Source: DATJGR01 sp041739525 (GTDB taxonomy: Bacteria; Pseudomonadota; Gammaproteobacteria; Pseudomonadales; Azotimanducaceae). Taken from it: a DNA stretch of 64,000 nt. The position numbers were made by a program, and so were the translations under genes. The DNA lies in NCBI GenBank assembly GCA_041739525.1, contig JBGSNQ010000036.1, forward strand, positions 1-64,000, given 5' to 3'. The stretch's first letter is position 1; each line of letters begins with the position of its first letter. A model generated the notes under the pieces. That model saw only the letters and a program-made list of their open reading frames with translations, did no database searches and was not told where the DNA came from. Shown here one piece after another: positions 17,566-26,646 of the stretch.

Positions 17566-18189
17566 CTACTGGCCGAACCGGCTTGCCGTGCGCAGAAACT
17601 CGAGCTCGGCAGGTGTAGAAGCACGGCCGAGCGTTGCGTTGCGATGCGGGAAGCGACCGAACTGCACCACGATGTCGCGATGGGCCAGTGCGAATCGAAG
17701 CGTCTCTTCCGAGTGGCTGCGGTGACTCGCCGGCGTATCGGCTGCGAGGCGCGTGAACAGTTCCACCGACGTCTGCTGGTCTCTCTCCGATTCCGAATGT
17801 TCGAACGGCAGGTAGAAGAATGCGCGCTGGTCGTAACCGAGCGCGCGATCGTACCCGCGCGCAACTCCTTCGCGCGCGGCAGACAGCGCCAACGGGTCGG
17901 TGGCGAAGGCTTCCGCAGAGCCTCTGTGAATCTGTCGGGAGAACTGATCCGTCACGACGATGAACGCGAGACAGCCGCTCACTGTCTCGAGCCAGGCAGC
18001 CAGTGCGCCCCTCGCGGCCGACTGCAGAAGCGAACCGTAATTCCGCGATATCGCTCGGTCGAACTCCGGGTCGGATGCGAACCAACGCCTGCGCGTACCG
18101 GCGTCGCTGAATCCTCCCGATTGTGGACCGAACCAGAAGTCGAGCACTGCATTTGGGTTTGGAAGGGGGCTTTGATTGTCTTGCTGCAT
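17566..18189 (-). CDS. DUF924 family protein
   Basis: 207 residues. It opens with NAVLDFWFG and continues with RRRWFASDPEFDRAI, then FIVVTDQFSRQIHRGSAEAFATDPLALSAA, FFYLPFEHSES and FPHRNATLGRASTPAELEFL: all the conserved blocks of DUF924 (TPR-like helical fold, cytosolic, function unknown). Its start codon lies only 13 bp from that of the divergent CDP-alcohol phosphatidyltransferase, so each promoter must lie inside the neighbouring coding sequence or its leader. Confidence 0.88.
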   Translation of the reverse strand: MQQDNQSPLPNPNAVLDFWFGPQSGGFSDAGTRRRWFASDPEFDRAISRNYGSLLQSAARGALAAWLETVSGCLAFIVVTDQFSRQIHRGSAEAFATDPLALSAAREGVARGYDRALGYDQRAFFYLPFEHSESERDQQTSVELFTRLAADTPASHRSHSEETLRFALAHRDIVVQFGRFPHRNATLGRASTPAELEFLRTASRFGQ

Positions 18190-18202
18190 GAGGTGGGCAA
18201 AA

Positions 18203-18856
18203 ATGCACGCCGCAAAGCGAACTGGCCGGATTGTGGAAGCACTACGCACGTCGATCAAGCAAGGTTGGGAGAAGCTGACGGAAGGTATCGTCGCGTTTCT
18301 GGCGGCTCGACGCGTCACGCCGAATCAGGTTTCGTTCGCGGGTCTGTTCGTGTCCATCTCTTCAGCACCGCTGTTTGCCGAAGGGTGGTTGTCGCTGGGT
18401 GCGTGGATTTTCGCCGCGGGCAGCGTGACCGACAGTATCGACGGCGCGCTGGCGCGCAAAACCGGCACGTTCAGCGAGGTTGGCGCATTCCTCGATTCCA
18501 CGTTCGACCGGATCGGCGAAGCCGCAGCACTCGCGGGAGTCGCGATCTATCTGGCTCGCGAAGGGTCCGACCTGGCGGTTGGAGCGATCGTTCTCGCGCT
18601 GCTCGGCGGCAGCCTCACGAGTTATGTGCGCGCCCGCGCAGAGTCGTTGGGCATCGAGTGCACGGTTGGTTGGATCAGCCGCACCGAACGCGTGTTCATC
18701 ATGGGAATTCTGCTGGTAGTGCATCTGCCGGAACTCATGGCCTACGTCCTGGCGTTGGCCACCTGCTTTACCGCACTGCAGCGCATCCTGCATGTGCGTA
18801 GTGCGCTGATGCATGCAACAACGGATGGCACCCTGGAACGCTCGCGTCAGCGCTGA
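18203..18856 (+). CDS. CDP-alcohol phosphatidyltransferase (phosphatidylinositol-phosphate-synthase-like)
   Basis: 217 residues. The CDP-OH_P signature is complete: DSIDGALARKTG, then GAFLDSTFDR (D-x2-D-G-x2-A-R...G-x3-D-x3-D). About five to six hydrophobic segments follow, and ALQRILHVR closes the protein. The enzyme moves a phosphatidyl group from CDP-diacylglycerol to an alcohol at the inner membrane; the acceptor is not predictable. The ATG chosen has a GAGGTGG site 8 bp upstream. Its 3' end overlaps the convergent PfkB gene by 10 bp. Confidence 0.85.
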   Translation: MHAAKRTGRIVEALRTSIKQGWEKLTEGIVAFLAARRVTPNQVSFAGLFVSISSAPLFAEGWLSLGAWIFAAGSVTDSIDGALARKTGTFSEVGAFLDSTFDRIGEAAALAGVAIYLAREGSDLAVGAIVLALLGGSLTSYVRARAESLGIECTVGWISRTERVFIMGILLVVHLPELMAYVLALATCFTALQRILHVRSALMHATTDGTLERSRQR

Positions 18857-19665
18857 TCGCGCCGCTGTAGCAGAAATTTGCTGGTGATACGCGCAGCGCC
18901 CGTTGCGGCACTGCCGGCGTCAGCGAGTTTGGCGGTGCGGTGATAGAGATAGGCGGCGAAGAACACGTCGCCGGCCCCGGTAGGGTCGCAACCCTCGATC
19001 GGCGGCGCGGCAGACCAATGCACGTCGCGTTGTCCGGTGCGCAGCAGTATTCCACCGTCAGCACCATCCGTAACGAGCGTTTCCACGGCGTTGCGTGCCG
19101 GCCGCTCCAGCGGCGAGATGTGCAGGAATGCCTGCAGCGTCTGCCATTCGATTCGTGAAGCCTTAAGCCACGTCAGGCGCGGCAGCAACTCGACGACGCG
19201 AGCATCGATGTCCGGAACGACGCGCTCGCCGTCGATACGTCGCGCAAGACCCTGCAGGTCGAGTCCTGAAGGTTTGCCGCAGTGCTCGCTCAGCCAGCAC
19301 TCTTCCAGATCGAGCGGATGCAGCGGGCCGAGATGCAGCCAGTCGATGTCGTCGAAATAGGCGGCGTCGTAATCAATCGCCGCCGCTACAGCCGGCACAC
19401 GTTGCGTGCGCTCGTCGTTCGCGCCGTAGCTGTTCTCGAACGTCGTGGTCACCGGAGAGCGTTGCGCGACCAGTCGCGCGCCAGGTAGTTCGGCTGCGAT
19501 CAGTGCTGCGTCATCGGCGGCGACACGAGTGACCAGCGTAACGTCGATGCCGAAACGCAGATACGTGCGCGCCGCATACAACGCGGTACCGCCGAACGTG
19601 TGTTGGGCCACGCTGTCGAAAATGTTCGTGTCGCGAGTGATCGACCCTACGACCAGCGCGCGCAT
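18847..19665 (-). CDS. PfkB-family carbohydrate/nucleoside kinase
   Basis: 272 residues, on the short side for the family (300-330). The N-terminal GSITRDTNIFDS...FGGTALYAARTYLRFGIDVTLVTRV replaces the usual G-G-N-A block. The C-terminal anion hole with catalytic Asp is EGCDPTGAGDVFFAAYLY (PfkB signature 2). It transfers phosphate from ATP to a sugar or nucleoside; no close match to ribokinase, adenosine kinase or IolC was recognised. It follows nadE by 14 bp in one transcription unit. Confidence 0.82.
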   Translation of the reverse strand: MRALVVGSITRDTNIFDSVAQHTFGGTALYAARTYLRFGIDVTLVTRVAADDAALIAAELPGARLVAQRSPVTTTFENSYGANDERTQRVPAVAAAIDYDAAYFDDIDWLHLGPLHPLDLEECWLSEHCGKPSGLDLQGLARRIDGERVVPDIDARVVELLPRLTWLKASRIEWQTLQAFLHISPLERPARNAVETLVTDGADGGILLRTGQRDVHWSAAPPIEGCDPTGAGDVFFAAYLYHRTAKLADAGSAATGAARITSKFLLQRRDQR

Positions 19666-19679
19666 GGTGGACCGCTGCG

Positions 19680-21614
19680 TCAAAGGGCGTCGATGCCGGC
19701 GATCAACGCGTCTGCCGTTGCTTCGTCCGGCATGCGCCAGTCGCCGCGTGGAGACAGGCTGACCGTGCCCACTTTCGGACCCGGCGGCAACGTGGTGCGT
19801 TTGAACTGCTGGCTGAAGAACCTGCCGAAGAACAGTTTCATCCACCGCTTGATCGTGTCGGTGGGATACGCGCCCGCAAAGCTCTCACGGGCAAGTGCAT
19901 AAATCTTCGACGGTGCGAAGCCGTTGCGCAGGTAGTGGTAAAGAAAGAAGTCGTGCAGCTCGTAAGGGCCGATGATCGATTCGGTGGCCTGGCTGATCGA
20001 ACCATCGGCGCCGGGCGGCAATAGTTCGGGACTGATCGGTGTCTTCAGAACCGATTCCAGCACCTTTGCGAGATTGTTGGGCGCGCGATGGCGCGCGTAC
20101 CAGCGCACGAGGTAGGCAATCATCGTCTTCGGCACACTGGCGTTCACGTTGTAGTTCGACATGTGATCGCCGTTGAAGGTGCACCAGCCGAGCGCGAGTT
20201 CCGACAGGTCGCCGGTGCCCACGACGATGCCGCCGACTTTGTTCGCGTAGTTGAACAACAGCTGTGTGCGTTCACGCGCCTGTGCATTCTCGAACACGAC
20301 GTCGTGCTGGTTCGTCGGATGGCCGAGATCGGCAAGGTGTTGCTTCACCGCGGCGTCTATTGGAATTTCCACCAGGGTGGCGCCGCCGGACTTGGCCAGT
20401 GTGCGCGCCGACGTCAGCGTTCCCGCGCTGGTTCCCGGGCCAGGCATCGTCAGCGCATGCAAAGCGTTTGCCGGTCGACCCCGTTTCGCGAGCGCATCGA
20501 GACAGACGAGGAATGCCAGCGTCGAATCGAGCCCGCCCGATAGCCCGATGACCAGCGTTTCGGTGCGGGCAGCGATCTGCCGGCGAGCGAGGCCGGTCGC
20601 CTGAATCGAGAGAATTTCCTGCGCACGCGCGTCGAACTCGTGTTCGTCCGCCGGAACGAACGGATGTCGCGGGTAGCTTCGTGTAAGCGCAGTCATCGGT
20701 GCCGGTGTTACGCCCGTGTCGATGCACGAATACGGCGGCGGCCGCGCGGCCGCCGCAAAGGTGTTGTTGATGGCGCGGTCGTGGCGCAACTTTTCGCGAT
20801 CGAAATCGGCAATGAGGCGTGTGCCGTCGAGAACGAATCGTTCCGACTCGCCAAGCAGCAGAGCGTTCTCCGCCGCGATCAGATGGCCGCCGAACACGAC
20901 GTCTTTTGTCGATTCACTGGGGCCGCTCGAGGCGAACAGGTAACCGCAAATGCGCGTACCACTCGTCATGCGCACGAGGTCGCGCCGATAGTCGGCTTTG
21001 CCGACGAGATCGGTGCTCGCCGAGGGGTTCAGTACCAGATCGGCGCCCGCGAGCGCATGCCGGTTTCCGATCGGATCGCTCGCCCAGAGGTCTTCGCAGA
21101 TTTCGATCGCAAAACGCGTTTGGCCGACTTCGAAAAGCTGGTTCGTCGTGAGCGGAAACTGGCCGAACGTCTCGTCGTCGATGGTGACGGCAATGTCTGC
21201 TCCCGACACGAACCAGCGCTTCTCGTAGAACTCGGCGTAGTTCGGGTGTGCGGATTTCGGCACGGCACCGACCATACGACCGCGCGCGGCGACGAATGCG
21301 CAATTCAGCAAACGGCCGTCGGCCAGGAGCCACGGCGCTCCGACCACCAGCACCGCTTGCGTGCCCGACGTAGCGCGCACGAGCGATGCGAGCGCGGTGC
21401 GTGTTGCGTCGAGCAGCGGGCGGGTGAAGAACAGGTCTTCGCACGTGTAGCCGGTGACCGACAACTCCGGAAACAGGACGATGCTCGCCCCTTCGGCAGC
21501 CAGTTGGTGAAACTCGGCGGCGATGCGCTGCGCGTTTGCGGCCGGGTCTGCAAGCGCAACCGCGGGGGCGGCTGCAGCGGCGCGCACGTAACCGAATTCG
21601 GTCATGTCGTTCAT
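19680..21614 (-). CDS. nadE: glutamine-dependent NAD+ synthetase
   Basis: 644 residues from MNDMTEFG; a second ATG nine bases on is possible. The N-terminal carbon-nitrogen hydrolase domain carries the Glu50-Lys120-Cys173 triad (FPELSVTG, VPKSAHPN, EICEDLW) and releases ammonia from glutamine. The C-terminal synthetase domain has the ATP pyrophosphatase loop SGGLDS at 359-364 and GTGDLSELALGWCTFNGDHMSNYNVN. It makes NAD from nicotinate adenine dinucleotide in the cytosol. Length matches the eukaryote/mycobacterium-like long form. Confidence 0.93.
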   Translation of the reverse strand: MNDMTEFGYVRAAAAAPAVALADPAANAQRIAAEFHQLAAEGASIVLFPELSVTGYTCEDLFFTRPLLDATRTALASLVRATSGTQAVLVVGAPWLLADGRLLNCAFVAARGRMVGAVPKSAHPNYAEFYEKRWFVSGADIAVTIDDETFGQFPLTTNQLFEVGQTRFAIEICEDLWASDPIGNRHALAGADLVLNPSASTDLVGKADYRRDLVRMTSGTRICGYLFASSGPSESTKDVVFGGHLIAAENALLLGESERFVLDGTRLIADFDREKLRHDRAINNTFAAAARPPPYSCIDTGVTPAPMTALTRSYPRHPFVPADEHEFDARAQEILSIQATGLARRQIAARTETLVIGLSGGLDSTLAFLVCLDALAKRGRPANALHALTMPGPGTSAGTLTSARTLAKSGGATLVEIPIDAAVKQHLADLGHPTNQHDVVFENAQARERTQLLFNYANKVGGIVVGTGDLSELALGWCTFNGDHMSNYNVNASVPKTMIAYLVRWYARHRAPNNLAKVLESVLKTPISPELLPPGADGSISQATESIIGPYELHDFFLYHYLRNGFAPSKIYALARESFAGAYPTDTIKRWMKLFFGRFFSQQFKRTTLPPGPKVGTVSLSPRGDWRMPDEATADALIAGIDAL

Positions 21615-21786
21615 GGCAAGAAGTGTAGCGCGAATGACCCTGCGACGATCCGTGCGGGCCGACACGGGGCCGACGGCTGCGCGGTTGTGCGGTAGACCGG
21701 AAAGCGTGGACAATGCCGTTCGCCCGATTTATCCGAGTCGGGCTCGAAACAGTCGATTTCGAACTGGAAACGCCCTGGGGGGACGC

Positions 21787-22905
21787 ATGAATTTCGAGTT
21801 TTCGGAAGAGCAGAATCTGCTGCGCGAGCAGGCGAACGGATTCCTCAAAGACAACTGCCCGCCGACCGCGGTGCGTAAGATCCTCGAAGGCAAAGCCTCG
21901 TACGACGAAGGCCTATGGAAGAAGATCGCCGAGATGGGTTGGACCGCGACCACCATTCCGGAACAGTACGGCGGCCTCGGCCTTGGTTATCTGGAACTGT
22001 GCGTGATTGCCGAAGAACTCGGCCGCGCGGTAGCTCCGGTACCGTTCTCGTCGTCGGTCTATCTGGCGACCGAGGCGCTGAAACTCGCGGGCAACGAAGA
22101 GCAGAAAGAACGCTGGCTGCCGCGGCTCGCATCGGGCGAAGCGATCGGTACGTTTGCGTTGTCCGAAGGCCCCGGCCGCCCGAGCCCGAAGAGTCTGAAA
22201 ACGGCGTTGTCGAAAGGCCGGCTGCGCGGCACGAAAGTGGCGGTGCCCGACGGCGACATCGCCGACTTCGCGGTGGTGGTTGCGAAGAGCAAGGTGGGCG
22301 ACAAGGCGAGCTGGTATCTCGTCGACCTCACGCAACGCAACGTCAAATGCACGCCGGTTTCCACGCTCGACCCTACGCGGTCACACGCATCGATCACATT
22401 CCGCAGCGCAGATGCGGAGTTGCTGGGTGTAGAGGGCCAAGGTTGGGCGCTGACTCAGAAGTTGCTCGATCGCGCCGCCATTCTGTTCGCGTGGGAGCAG
22501 GTCGGCGGCGCCGATGCCGCGCTGAATCAGGCGAAGGAATACGCGCTCGGCCGCTATGCGTTCGGTCGCCCGATTGCGTCGTATCAGGCCATCAAGCACA
22601 AGCTCGCAACCGCGTACATCAAGAACACGCTGGCGCGATCGAACGGCTACTACGGCGCGTGGGCGTTGAACACTGACGCCGCGGAACTGCCGCTTGCCGC
22701 GGCTACTGCGCGCGTGTCGGCGACACAGGCGTACTACTTCGCATCGAAAGAGAACATTCAGACGCACGGCGGCATGGGTTTCACGTGGGAGTTCGACTGT
22801 CAGTTCCACTATCGCCGCTCGAAACTGTTGTCAGTGAACATCGGCAGCGAAGGTGCGTGGCAAGACCGCCTGATTACCGCGGTTGAACACAGCAACGTCG
22901 CCTAA
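21787..22905 (+). CDS. acyl-CoA dehydrogenase, small-subunit type of a pair
   Basis: 372 residues. It begins MNFEFSEEQNLLREQANGFL and has QYGGLGLGYLELCVIAEELGRA, an atypically Gly-poor flavin region (ALSEGPGRPSPKSLK) and IQTHGGMGFTWEFDCQFHYRRSKLL near the C-terminus. The catalytic Y-E-G-T block of classical acyl-CoA dehydrogenases is absent. Proteins like this pair with a ~400-residue partner in alpha2-beta2 dehydrogenases known from steroid side-chain degradation. The partner is the next gene, 27 bp downstream, and a paralogous pair lies at 44.9-47.3 kb. Confidence 0.88.
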   Translation: MNFEFSEEQNLLREQANGFLKDNCPPTAVRKILEGKASYDEGLWKKIAEMGWTATTIPEQYGGLGLGYLELCVIAEELGRAVAPVPFSSSVYLATEALKLAGNEEQKERWLPRLASGEAIGTFALSEGPGRPSPKSLKTALSKGRLRGTKVAVPDGDIADFAVVVAKSKVGDKASWYLVDLTQRNVKCTPVSTLDPTRSHASITFRSADAELLGVEGQGWALTQKLLDRAAILFAWEQVGGADAALNQAKEYALGRYAFGRPIASYQAIKHKLATAYIKNTLARSNGYYGAWALNTDAAELPLAAATARVSATQAYYFASKENIQTHGGMGFTWEFDCQFHYRRSKLLSVNIGSEGAWQDRLITAVEHSNVA

Positions 22906-22932
22906 CCGCTATCAGCACACTCGGAGAACATC

Positions 22933-24144
22933 ATGGATTTCAACGATTCCGCTAGCGAAGCACGGTTCCGCGAAGACGCGCGTGCGTGGCTGAAGAAGAA
23001 CGTACCGACAGCAGGCGAACTCGAAGGGCTCGACTACATCGGTAAAGCCAAACTCTGGCAAAAGCGTAAGTTCGACGCCGGTTGGGCGTGCCTGCGCTGG
23101 CCCAAGGAATTCGGCGGTCGCGGCGCGAGCGCGATCGAGCAGGTGATCTGGGGCCAGGAAGAAAGCAAGTTCGAAACGCCGCAGAGCGTCTTCCAGATCG
23201 GTCAAGGCATGGCAGCGCCCACGCTGATGGCGTACGCGAACGAAGAGCAGAAGAAACGTTTCCTGCCGAAACTCGCGAGCGGCGAAGAGATCTGGTGTCA
23301 GCTGTTCAGCGAACCGGCCGGCGGTTCCGACCTCGCGGCGCTACGCACCCGTTCGGAGAAACGCGGCGATGAGTGGGTGATCAACGGCCAGAAAATCTGG
23401 ACGTCGGGCGCGCATTACAGCGACTGGGGCATTCTGGTTACCCGACACGATCCCAACGTGCCGAAACACAAGGGGCTGACGTACTTCTTCCTGAACATGA
23501 AGAGCCCCGGCGTTACAGTGAAGCCGATCAAACAGATTTCCGGTGGTGCGAACTTCAACGAGGTGTACTTCACCGACGTGCACATTCCCGATTCGCAGCG
23601 CCTCGGTGCAATCGGTCAGGGCTGGCAGGTATCGCTGACGACGCTGATGAACGAACGCGCCTCGATCGGCGGCGGCGGAATGGGCGTTGGTTTCAAGGTG
23701 GCCTACAAGCTCGCGCAGAAGGTGATGATCAACGACAAGCCGGCGATCGAAGACAGCGCCGTGCGCGCACGTCTCGCGAACTGGTATGTCGAGGAATCGG
23801 GACTGAAGTACACCGGCTACCGGACGATGACGGCGCTGTCGCGTGGTCAAACACCGGGACCGGAAAACTCCATCGGTAAGGCAGTTGGCGCGCCGAAAAC
23901 GCAGGACATGGCGTCGTTCTGCATGGACCTGCTCGAGATGTCGGGCGCCATCGACGATCCCGAAATTGCCGAAGCCGCGGGTCTGCTGCAGATGACGTAC
24001 ATGGCGTCGCCGGGCGGACGCATCGCCGGGGGCACCGACGAGATCATGTTGAACATTCTGGCTGAACGCGTGCTCGGGCTGCCGCAGGACGTGCGCGTGG
24101 ACAAAGGCGTGCCGTTCAACGAGGTGCCGACGGGCCGCGGCTGA
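22933..24144 (+). CDS. acyl-CoA dehydrogenase, large-subunit type of a pair
   Basis: 403 residues: MDFNDSASEARFREDARAWL, WPKEFGGRGASAIEQVIWGQEE, the FAD-binding QLFSEPAGGSDLAALRTRSEK, INGQKIWTSGAH, and the C-terminal IAGGTDEIMLNILAERVLGLP. The usual catalytic E of I-Y-E-G-T is replaced (IAGGTDE), as in subunits of heteromeric FadE complexes. It is probably the FAD-binding partner of the preceding gene; it oxidises an acyl-CoA to the enoyl-CoA in the cytosol. Convergent with the GFA gene 4 bp away. Confidence 0.9.
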   Translation: MDFNDSASEARFREDARAWLKKNVPTAGELEGLDYIGKAKLWQKRKFDAGWACLRWPKEFGGRGASAIEQVIWGQEESKFETPQSVFQIGQGMAAPTLMAYANEEQKKRFLPKLASGEEIWCQLFSEPAGGSDLAALRTRSEKRGDEWVINGQKIWTSGAHYSDWGILVTRHDPNVPKHKGLTYFFLNMKSPGVTVKPIKQISGGANFNEVYFTDVHIPDSQRLGAIGQGWQVSLTTLMNERASIGGGGMGVGFKVAYKLAQKVMINDKPAIEDSAVRARLANWYVEESGLKYTGYRTMTALSRGQTPGPENSIGKAVGAPKTQDMASFCMDLLEMSGAIDDPEIAEAAGLLQMTYMASPGGRIAGGTDEIMLNILAERVLGLPQDVRVDKGVPFNEVPTGRG

Positions 24145-24148
24145 TCCG

Positions 24149-24586
24149 CTACTGCTTGAGGGGTCCCCAAGAACCCACCACACCGCTGCCGCCGCTTTCG
24201 AAGCGCGGCAGCGCGTCGTGGATTTCGAACCACGGCACGTGTTGCGCATGGAAGACATGCGCGGTCGGCACGAAATTCTGCGGATCGTCCAGTGTGCACA
24301 CGTACAGATGCAGTTCGTTGCCGGTGCGGTCGGACTCGTACGAGACCGGCGTGCCGCAGCGCGCGCAGAAGCCGCGCCGTACCCCTGGCGACGATTCGTA
24401 AATCGAGCGGTCGCGCGACCCGAATTCCACCTGAGTTGTATCGAAGCCGACGAACGTGGCAACCGGTGAACCGGTGTGGCGCCGGCAACTGTTGCAGTGA
24501 CAGTGCGCAACCCAGAGCCGTGCGCCGTGCGTCCGGTAACTAACGAGTCCGCAGAGGCAACGACCGGTATGGACGTCTTCGGCCAT
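24149..24586 (-). CDS. GFA family protein (glutathione-dependent formaldehyde-activating type)
   Basis: 145 residues. Zinc-ligand cysteines sit in order: GRCLCGLVSY, AHCHCNSCRRHTGSP, then FCARCGTPVSYES. This is the GFA/Mss4-like fold. Most members outside methylotrophs have no proven activity, so binding of glutathione adducts is only possible. First of a run of minus-strand detoxification-style genes with GST, though separated from it by 9 bp. Confidence 0.88.
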   Translation of the reverse strand: MAEDVHTGRCLCGLVSYRTHGARLWVAHCHCNSCRRHTGSPVATFVGFDTTQVEFGSRDRSIYESSPGVRRGFCARCGTPVSYESDRTGNELHLYVCTLDDPQNFVPTAHVFHAQHVPWFEIHDALPRFESGGSGVVGSWGPLKQ

Positions 24587-24595
24587 GCCTCGGAT

Positions 24596-25222
24596 TCAAC
24601 CGTCGGCCATCGTCAGATGGCGCGGCAGCGAGGCGATGCGTGCTAGCCACCGGTTGATTCCCGGATAGGCGTCAAGCGAGAAGCCGCCTTCGCCTGCTAC
24701 ATGCGTGTAGCCGAACAACGAGATGTCGGCGATGGTGAAGCGGTTGCCAACAAGATAATCATGGTGCGCAAGCTGCGATTCCATCACGCGCAATGCGGCG
24801 TGGCCGCCTGCCTGTTTACCTTCATATGCCGCGCGATGCGATTCGGGTAGCCTGAGATATACGGCGATGTAGCGCGCAGTGGCGATGTTCGGCTCGTGGC
24901 TGTACTGCTCGAAGAACTGCCATTGCAGCACTAGCGCGCGCAGCCACGGATCGTCGGGCAGAAACGGCGTGCCGGTCGCAAGGAAGTTCAGTATCGCGTT
25001 CGATTCGGCGAGATAACGCCCGTCGGGCAACTCGAGCAGCGGAATGCGGCCATTGGGATTGCGGGCGAGGAACTCCGCCGTTCTCGATTCGCCCTTCATG
25101 ATGTCTACGTGAATCCACTCGTGCGGCATGTCGAGGTGGTTCAGCAGCAGCTTGATCTTGTAACAGTTGCCGGAATACATGTCCCCGTAAACGCGCAGCA
25201 GCGGTTGTTGTCGATTGGTCAT
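24596..25222 (-). CDS. glutathione S-transferase family protein
   Basis: 208 residues. The thioredoxin-like N-terminal domain has RVYGDMYSGNCYKIKLLLNHL and the glutathione-binding NPNGRIPLLELPDGRYLAESNAIL (cis-Pro and Glu-Ser). The helical C-terminal domain ends AYPGINRWLARIASLP. The active Ser/Cys is probably in DMYSGNCYK. Its ATG overlaps the stop of the upstream 160-residue gene (ATGA). Substrate unknown. Confidence 0.9.
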   Translation of the reverse strand: MTNRQQPLLRVYGDMYSGNCYKIKLLLNHLDMPHEWIHVDIMKGESRTAEFLARNPNGRIPLLELPDGRYLAESNAILNFLATGTPFLPDDPWLRALVLQWQFFEQYSHEPNIATARYIAVYLRLPESHRAAYEGKQAGGHAALRVMESQLAHHDYLVGNRFTIADISLFGYTHVAGEGGFSLDAYPGINRWLARIASLPRHLTMADG

Positions 25223-25701
25223 TTGCGTTTCTTACCTGTACCCAGTGCGACGACGTTGTTGGCGGTGGTGGCGATGCGTTCCTCGCGCAGCACCATTTCC
25301 CAGGTGATTTGCGAATTAGGCGAGCGGCTGAAACCCCGGAAACCGCGCCCGGCGCGCAGATCGAACATCGCGCACGAGACCTGTAGTTCGCCTTTCGTGC
25401 CCCACAGCATTCCGAGGTTCGGATAGCTCTCCATCTTGGCGGTGCCTTCCAGATTGGCGCCGGCGAATTGCGCGGCGACGTCGTAGGTGCCCGTGTCGTT
25501 CGGCGTGATCCACACGGCGAACGTATGGCGCGTGCCGCCTTCGCGCAGCGTCAACTCGCCTTTCACGTGGGTGCCGACCTGTTCCGACGTAACGTCGAAC
25601 GTGCACTCGATGGTCGTGCCCAGTGACTGGCCCTTTTCGAGGAAGCTGCCGCGCCCGATCCACGCTCCCGGCGTGAGAAGGTGTTTAATCATCGAGGTCA
25701 T
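25219..25701 (-). CDS. small beta-rich protein, unknown function
   Basis: 160 residues (or 157 from a nearby second ATG). Predicted beta strands alternate through GTTIECTFDVTSEQVGTHVKGELTLREGG, HTFAVWITPNDTGTYDVAAQF and GMLWGTKGELQVSCAMFDLR, which suggests a lipocalin- or DUF1579-like barrel, although no motif is diagnostic. No signal peptide. Overlaps the monooxygenase gene upstream by 17 bp and the GST downstream by 4 bp, so the three are translationally linked. Confidence 0.65.
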   Translation of the reverse strand: MTSMIKHLLTPGAWIGRGSFLEKGQSLGTTIECTFDVTSEQVGTHVKGELTLREGGTRHTFAVWITPNDTGTYDVAAQFAGANLEGTAKMESYPNLGMLWGTKGELQVSCAMFDLRAGRGFRGFSRSPNSQITWEMVLREERIATTANNVVALGTGKKRK

Positions 25702-26020
25702 CGTGTGGTACCTCTGCCGATGTGTACACCGTGCGGAAATGCAGAACTGTTGGGAACGGATCGTAGAAGTGATGCAGCAGCGCCTTCCACTCCAGATATT
25801 CCTGCGAACCGCGAAATCCGACGGTGTGCGCTTCGAGGTTGGTCCATTCGACCAGTAAGAGATAGCGGTTCGGATGTTCGAGGCAGTGCTCGAGACGGTG
25901 CGACAGGTAACCCTTCATCGCGCTGATGATGTTCTGCGCTTTTGCAAAGGCTGCCTCGAAGGCCTGCTCCTGTCCGGGGAGGACTTCGAGCATGGCGTGT
26001 TCGAGGATGTTGGTGTTCAT
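25685..26020 (-). CDS. antibiotic biosynthesis monooxygenase (ABM)-like protein
   Basis: 111 residues of ferredoxin-like fold. ILEHAMLEVLPGQEQAFEAAFAKAQNIISAMKGYLSHRLEHCLEHPNRYLLLVEWTNLEAHTVGFRGSQEY is the ABM/dimeric alpha-beta-barrel pattern. The family includes quinol monooxygenases and heme-degrading enzymes, and many members have no proven activity. Seven bp separate it from the VOC gene upstream. Confidence 0.82.
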   Translation of the reverse strand: MNTNILEHAMLEVLPGQEQAFEAAFAKAQNIISAMKGYLSHRLEHCLEHPNRYLLLVEWTNLEAHTVGFRGSQEYLEWKALLHHFYDPFPTVLHFRTVYTSAEVPHDDLDD

Positions 26021-26027
26021 GGCGCGC

Positions 26028-26393
26028 TCACGGTGCCGTGTGGCACACAGCCTCGACGTTGTAGCCGTCGGGGTCGAAGACGAATGCGCCGTAGTACGTC
26101 GGGTGATACATCGCGCGCACCCCGGGCTTGCCGTTGTCTTTGGCGCCGGCGGCCATGGCCGCGGCGTAGAACGCATCCACGTCGGCGCGCGAGTCGGCAA
26201 CGAACGCGATGTGCGTCTTGTGATTGCCCGGGTCGCCGGCGGCAAACCAGAACTGCGGGCGGCCCTTGCCCATGCCGGCGAAGCCGTCGAATTGCATGAT
26301 CACCGTAATGCCGAGCGGCGCCAGGGCGCGCTCGTAGAACGTTTTCGAACGCTCGAAGTTCGATACGGAGATGGTCAGGTGATCGAGGATCAT
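26028..26393 (-). CDS. VOC family protein
   Basis: 121 residues. MILDHLTISVSNFERSKTFYERALAPLGI opens, KTHIAFVADSRADVDAFYAAAMAAG follows, and YGAFVFDPDGYNVEAVCH closes: a classic two-module VOC with candidate metal ligands His5, the His in KTHIAF and Glu in NVEAVC. It is the first gene of the minus-strand run (VOC, monooxygenase, unknown, GST, GFA). A detoxifying role is suggested by this company only. Confidence 0.85.
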   Translation of the reverse strand: MILDHLTISVSNFERSKTFYERALAPLGITVIMQFDGFAGMGKGRPQFWFAAGDPGNHKTHIAFVADSRADVDAFYAAAMAAGAKDNGKPGVRAMYHPTYYGAFVFDPDGYNVEAVCHTAP

Positions 26394-26646
26394 AGGTGCT
26401 CCCGAAAAGGACGCTTCTCGTCGAAGGCGGGGCAACGATACAGCGCGCCAAGCCGGGTGAACACTCGGCAGTCGCAACGCCTGAGGATTTCGCGGGAGTG
26501 CTTTGGCGCGGTAGGTGCAGTCCTACCCGATTCTCCGGACTCGTGCCGTTGTCGTGCGGCGTTGGTGTGACGAGCATCGTCTCGGCTTCGAACTTGGCGG
26601 GTGAGCTGATGCTTCGCCCGACCAAAGGCACTCACATGGAGGGGAT

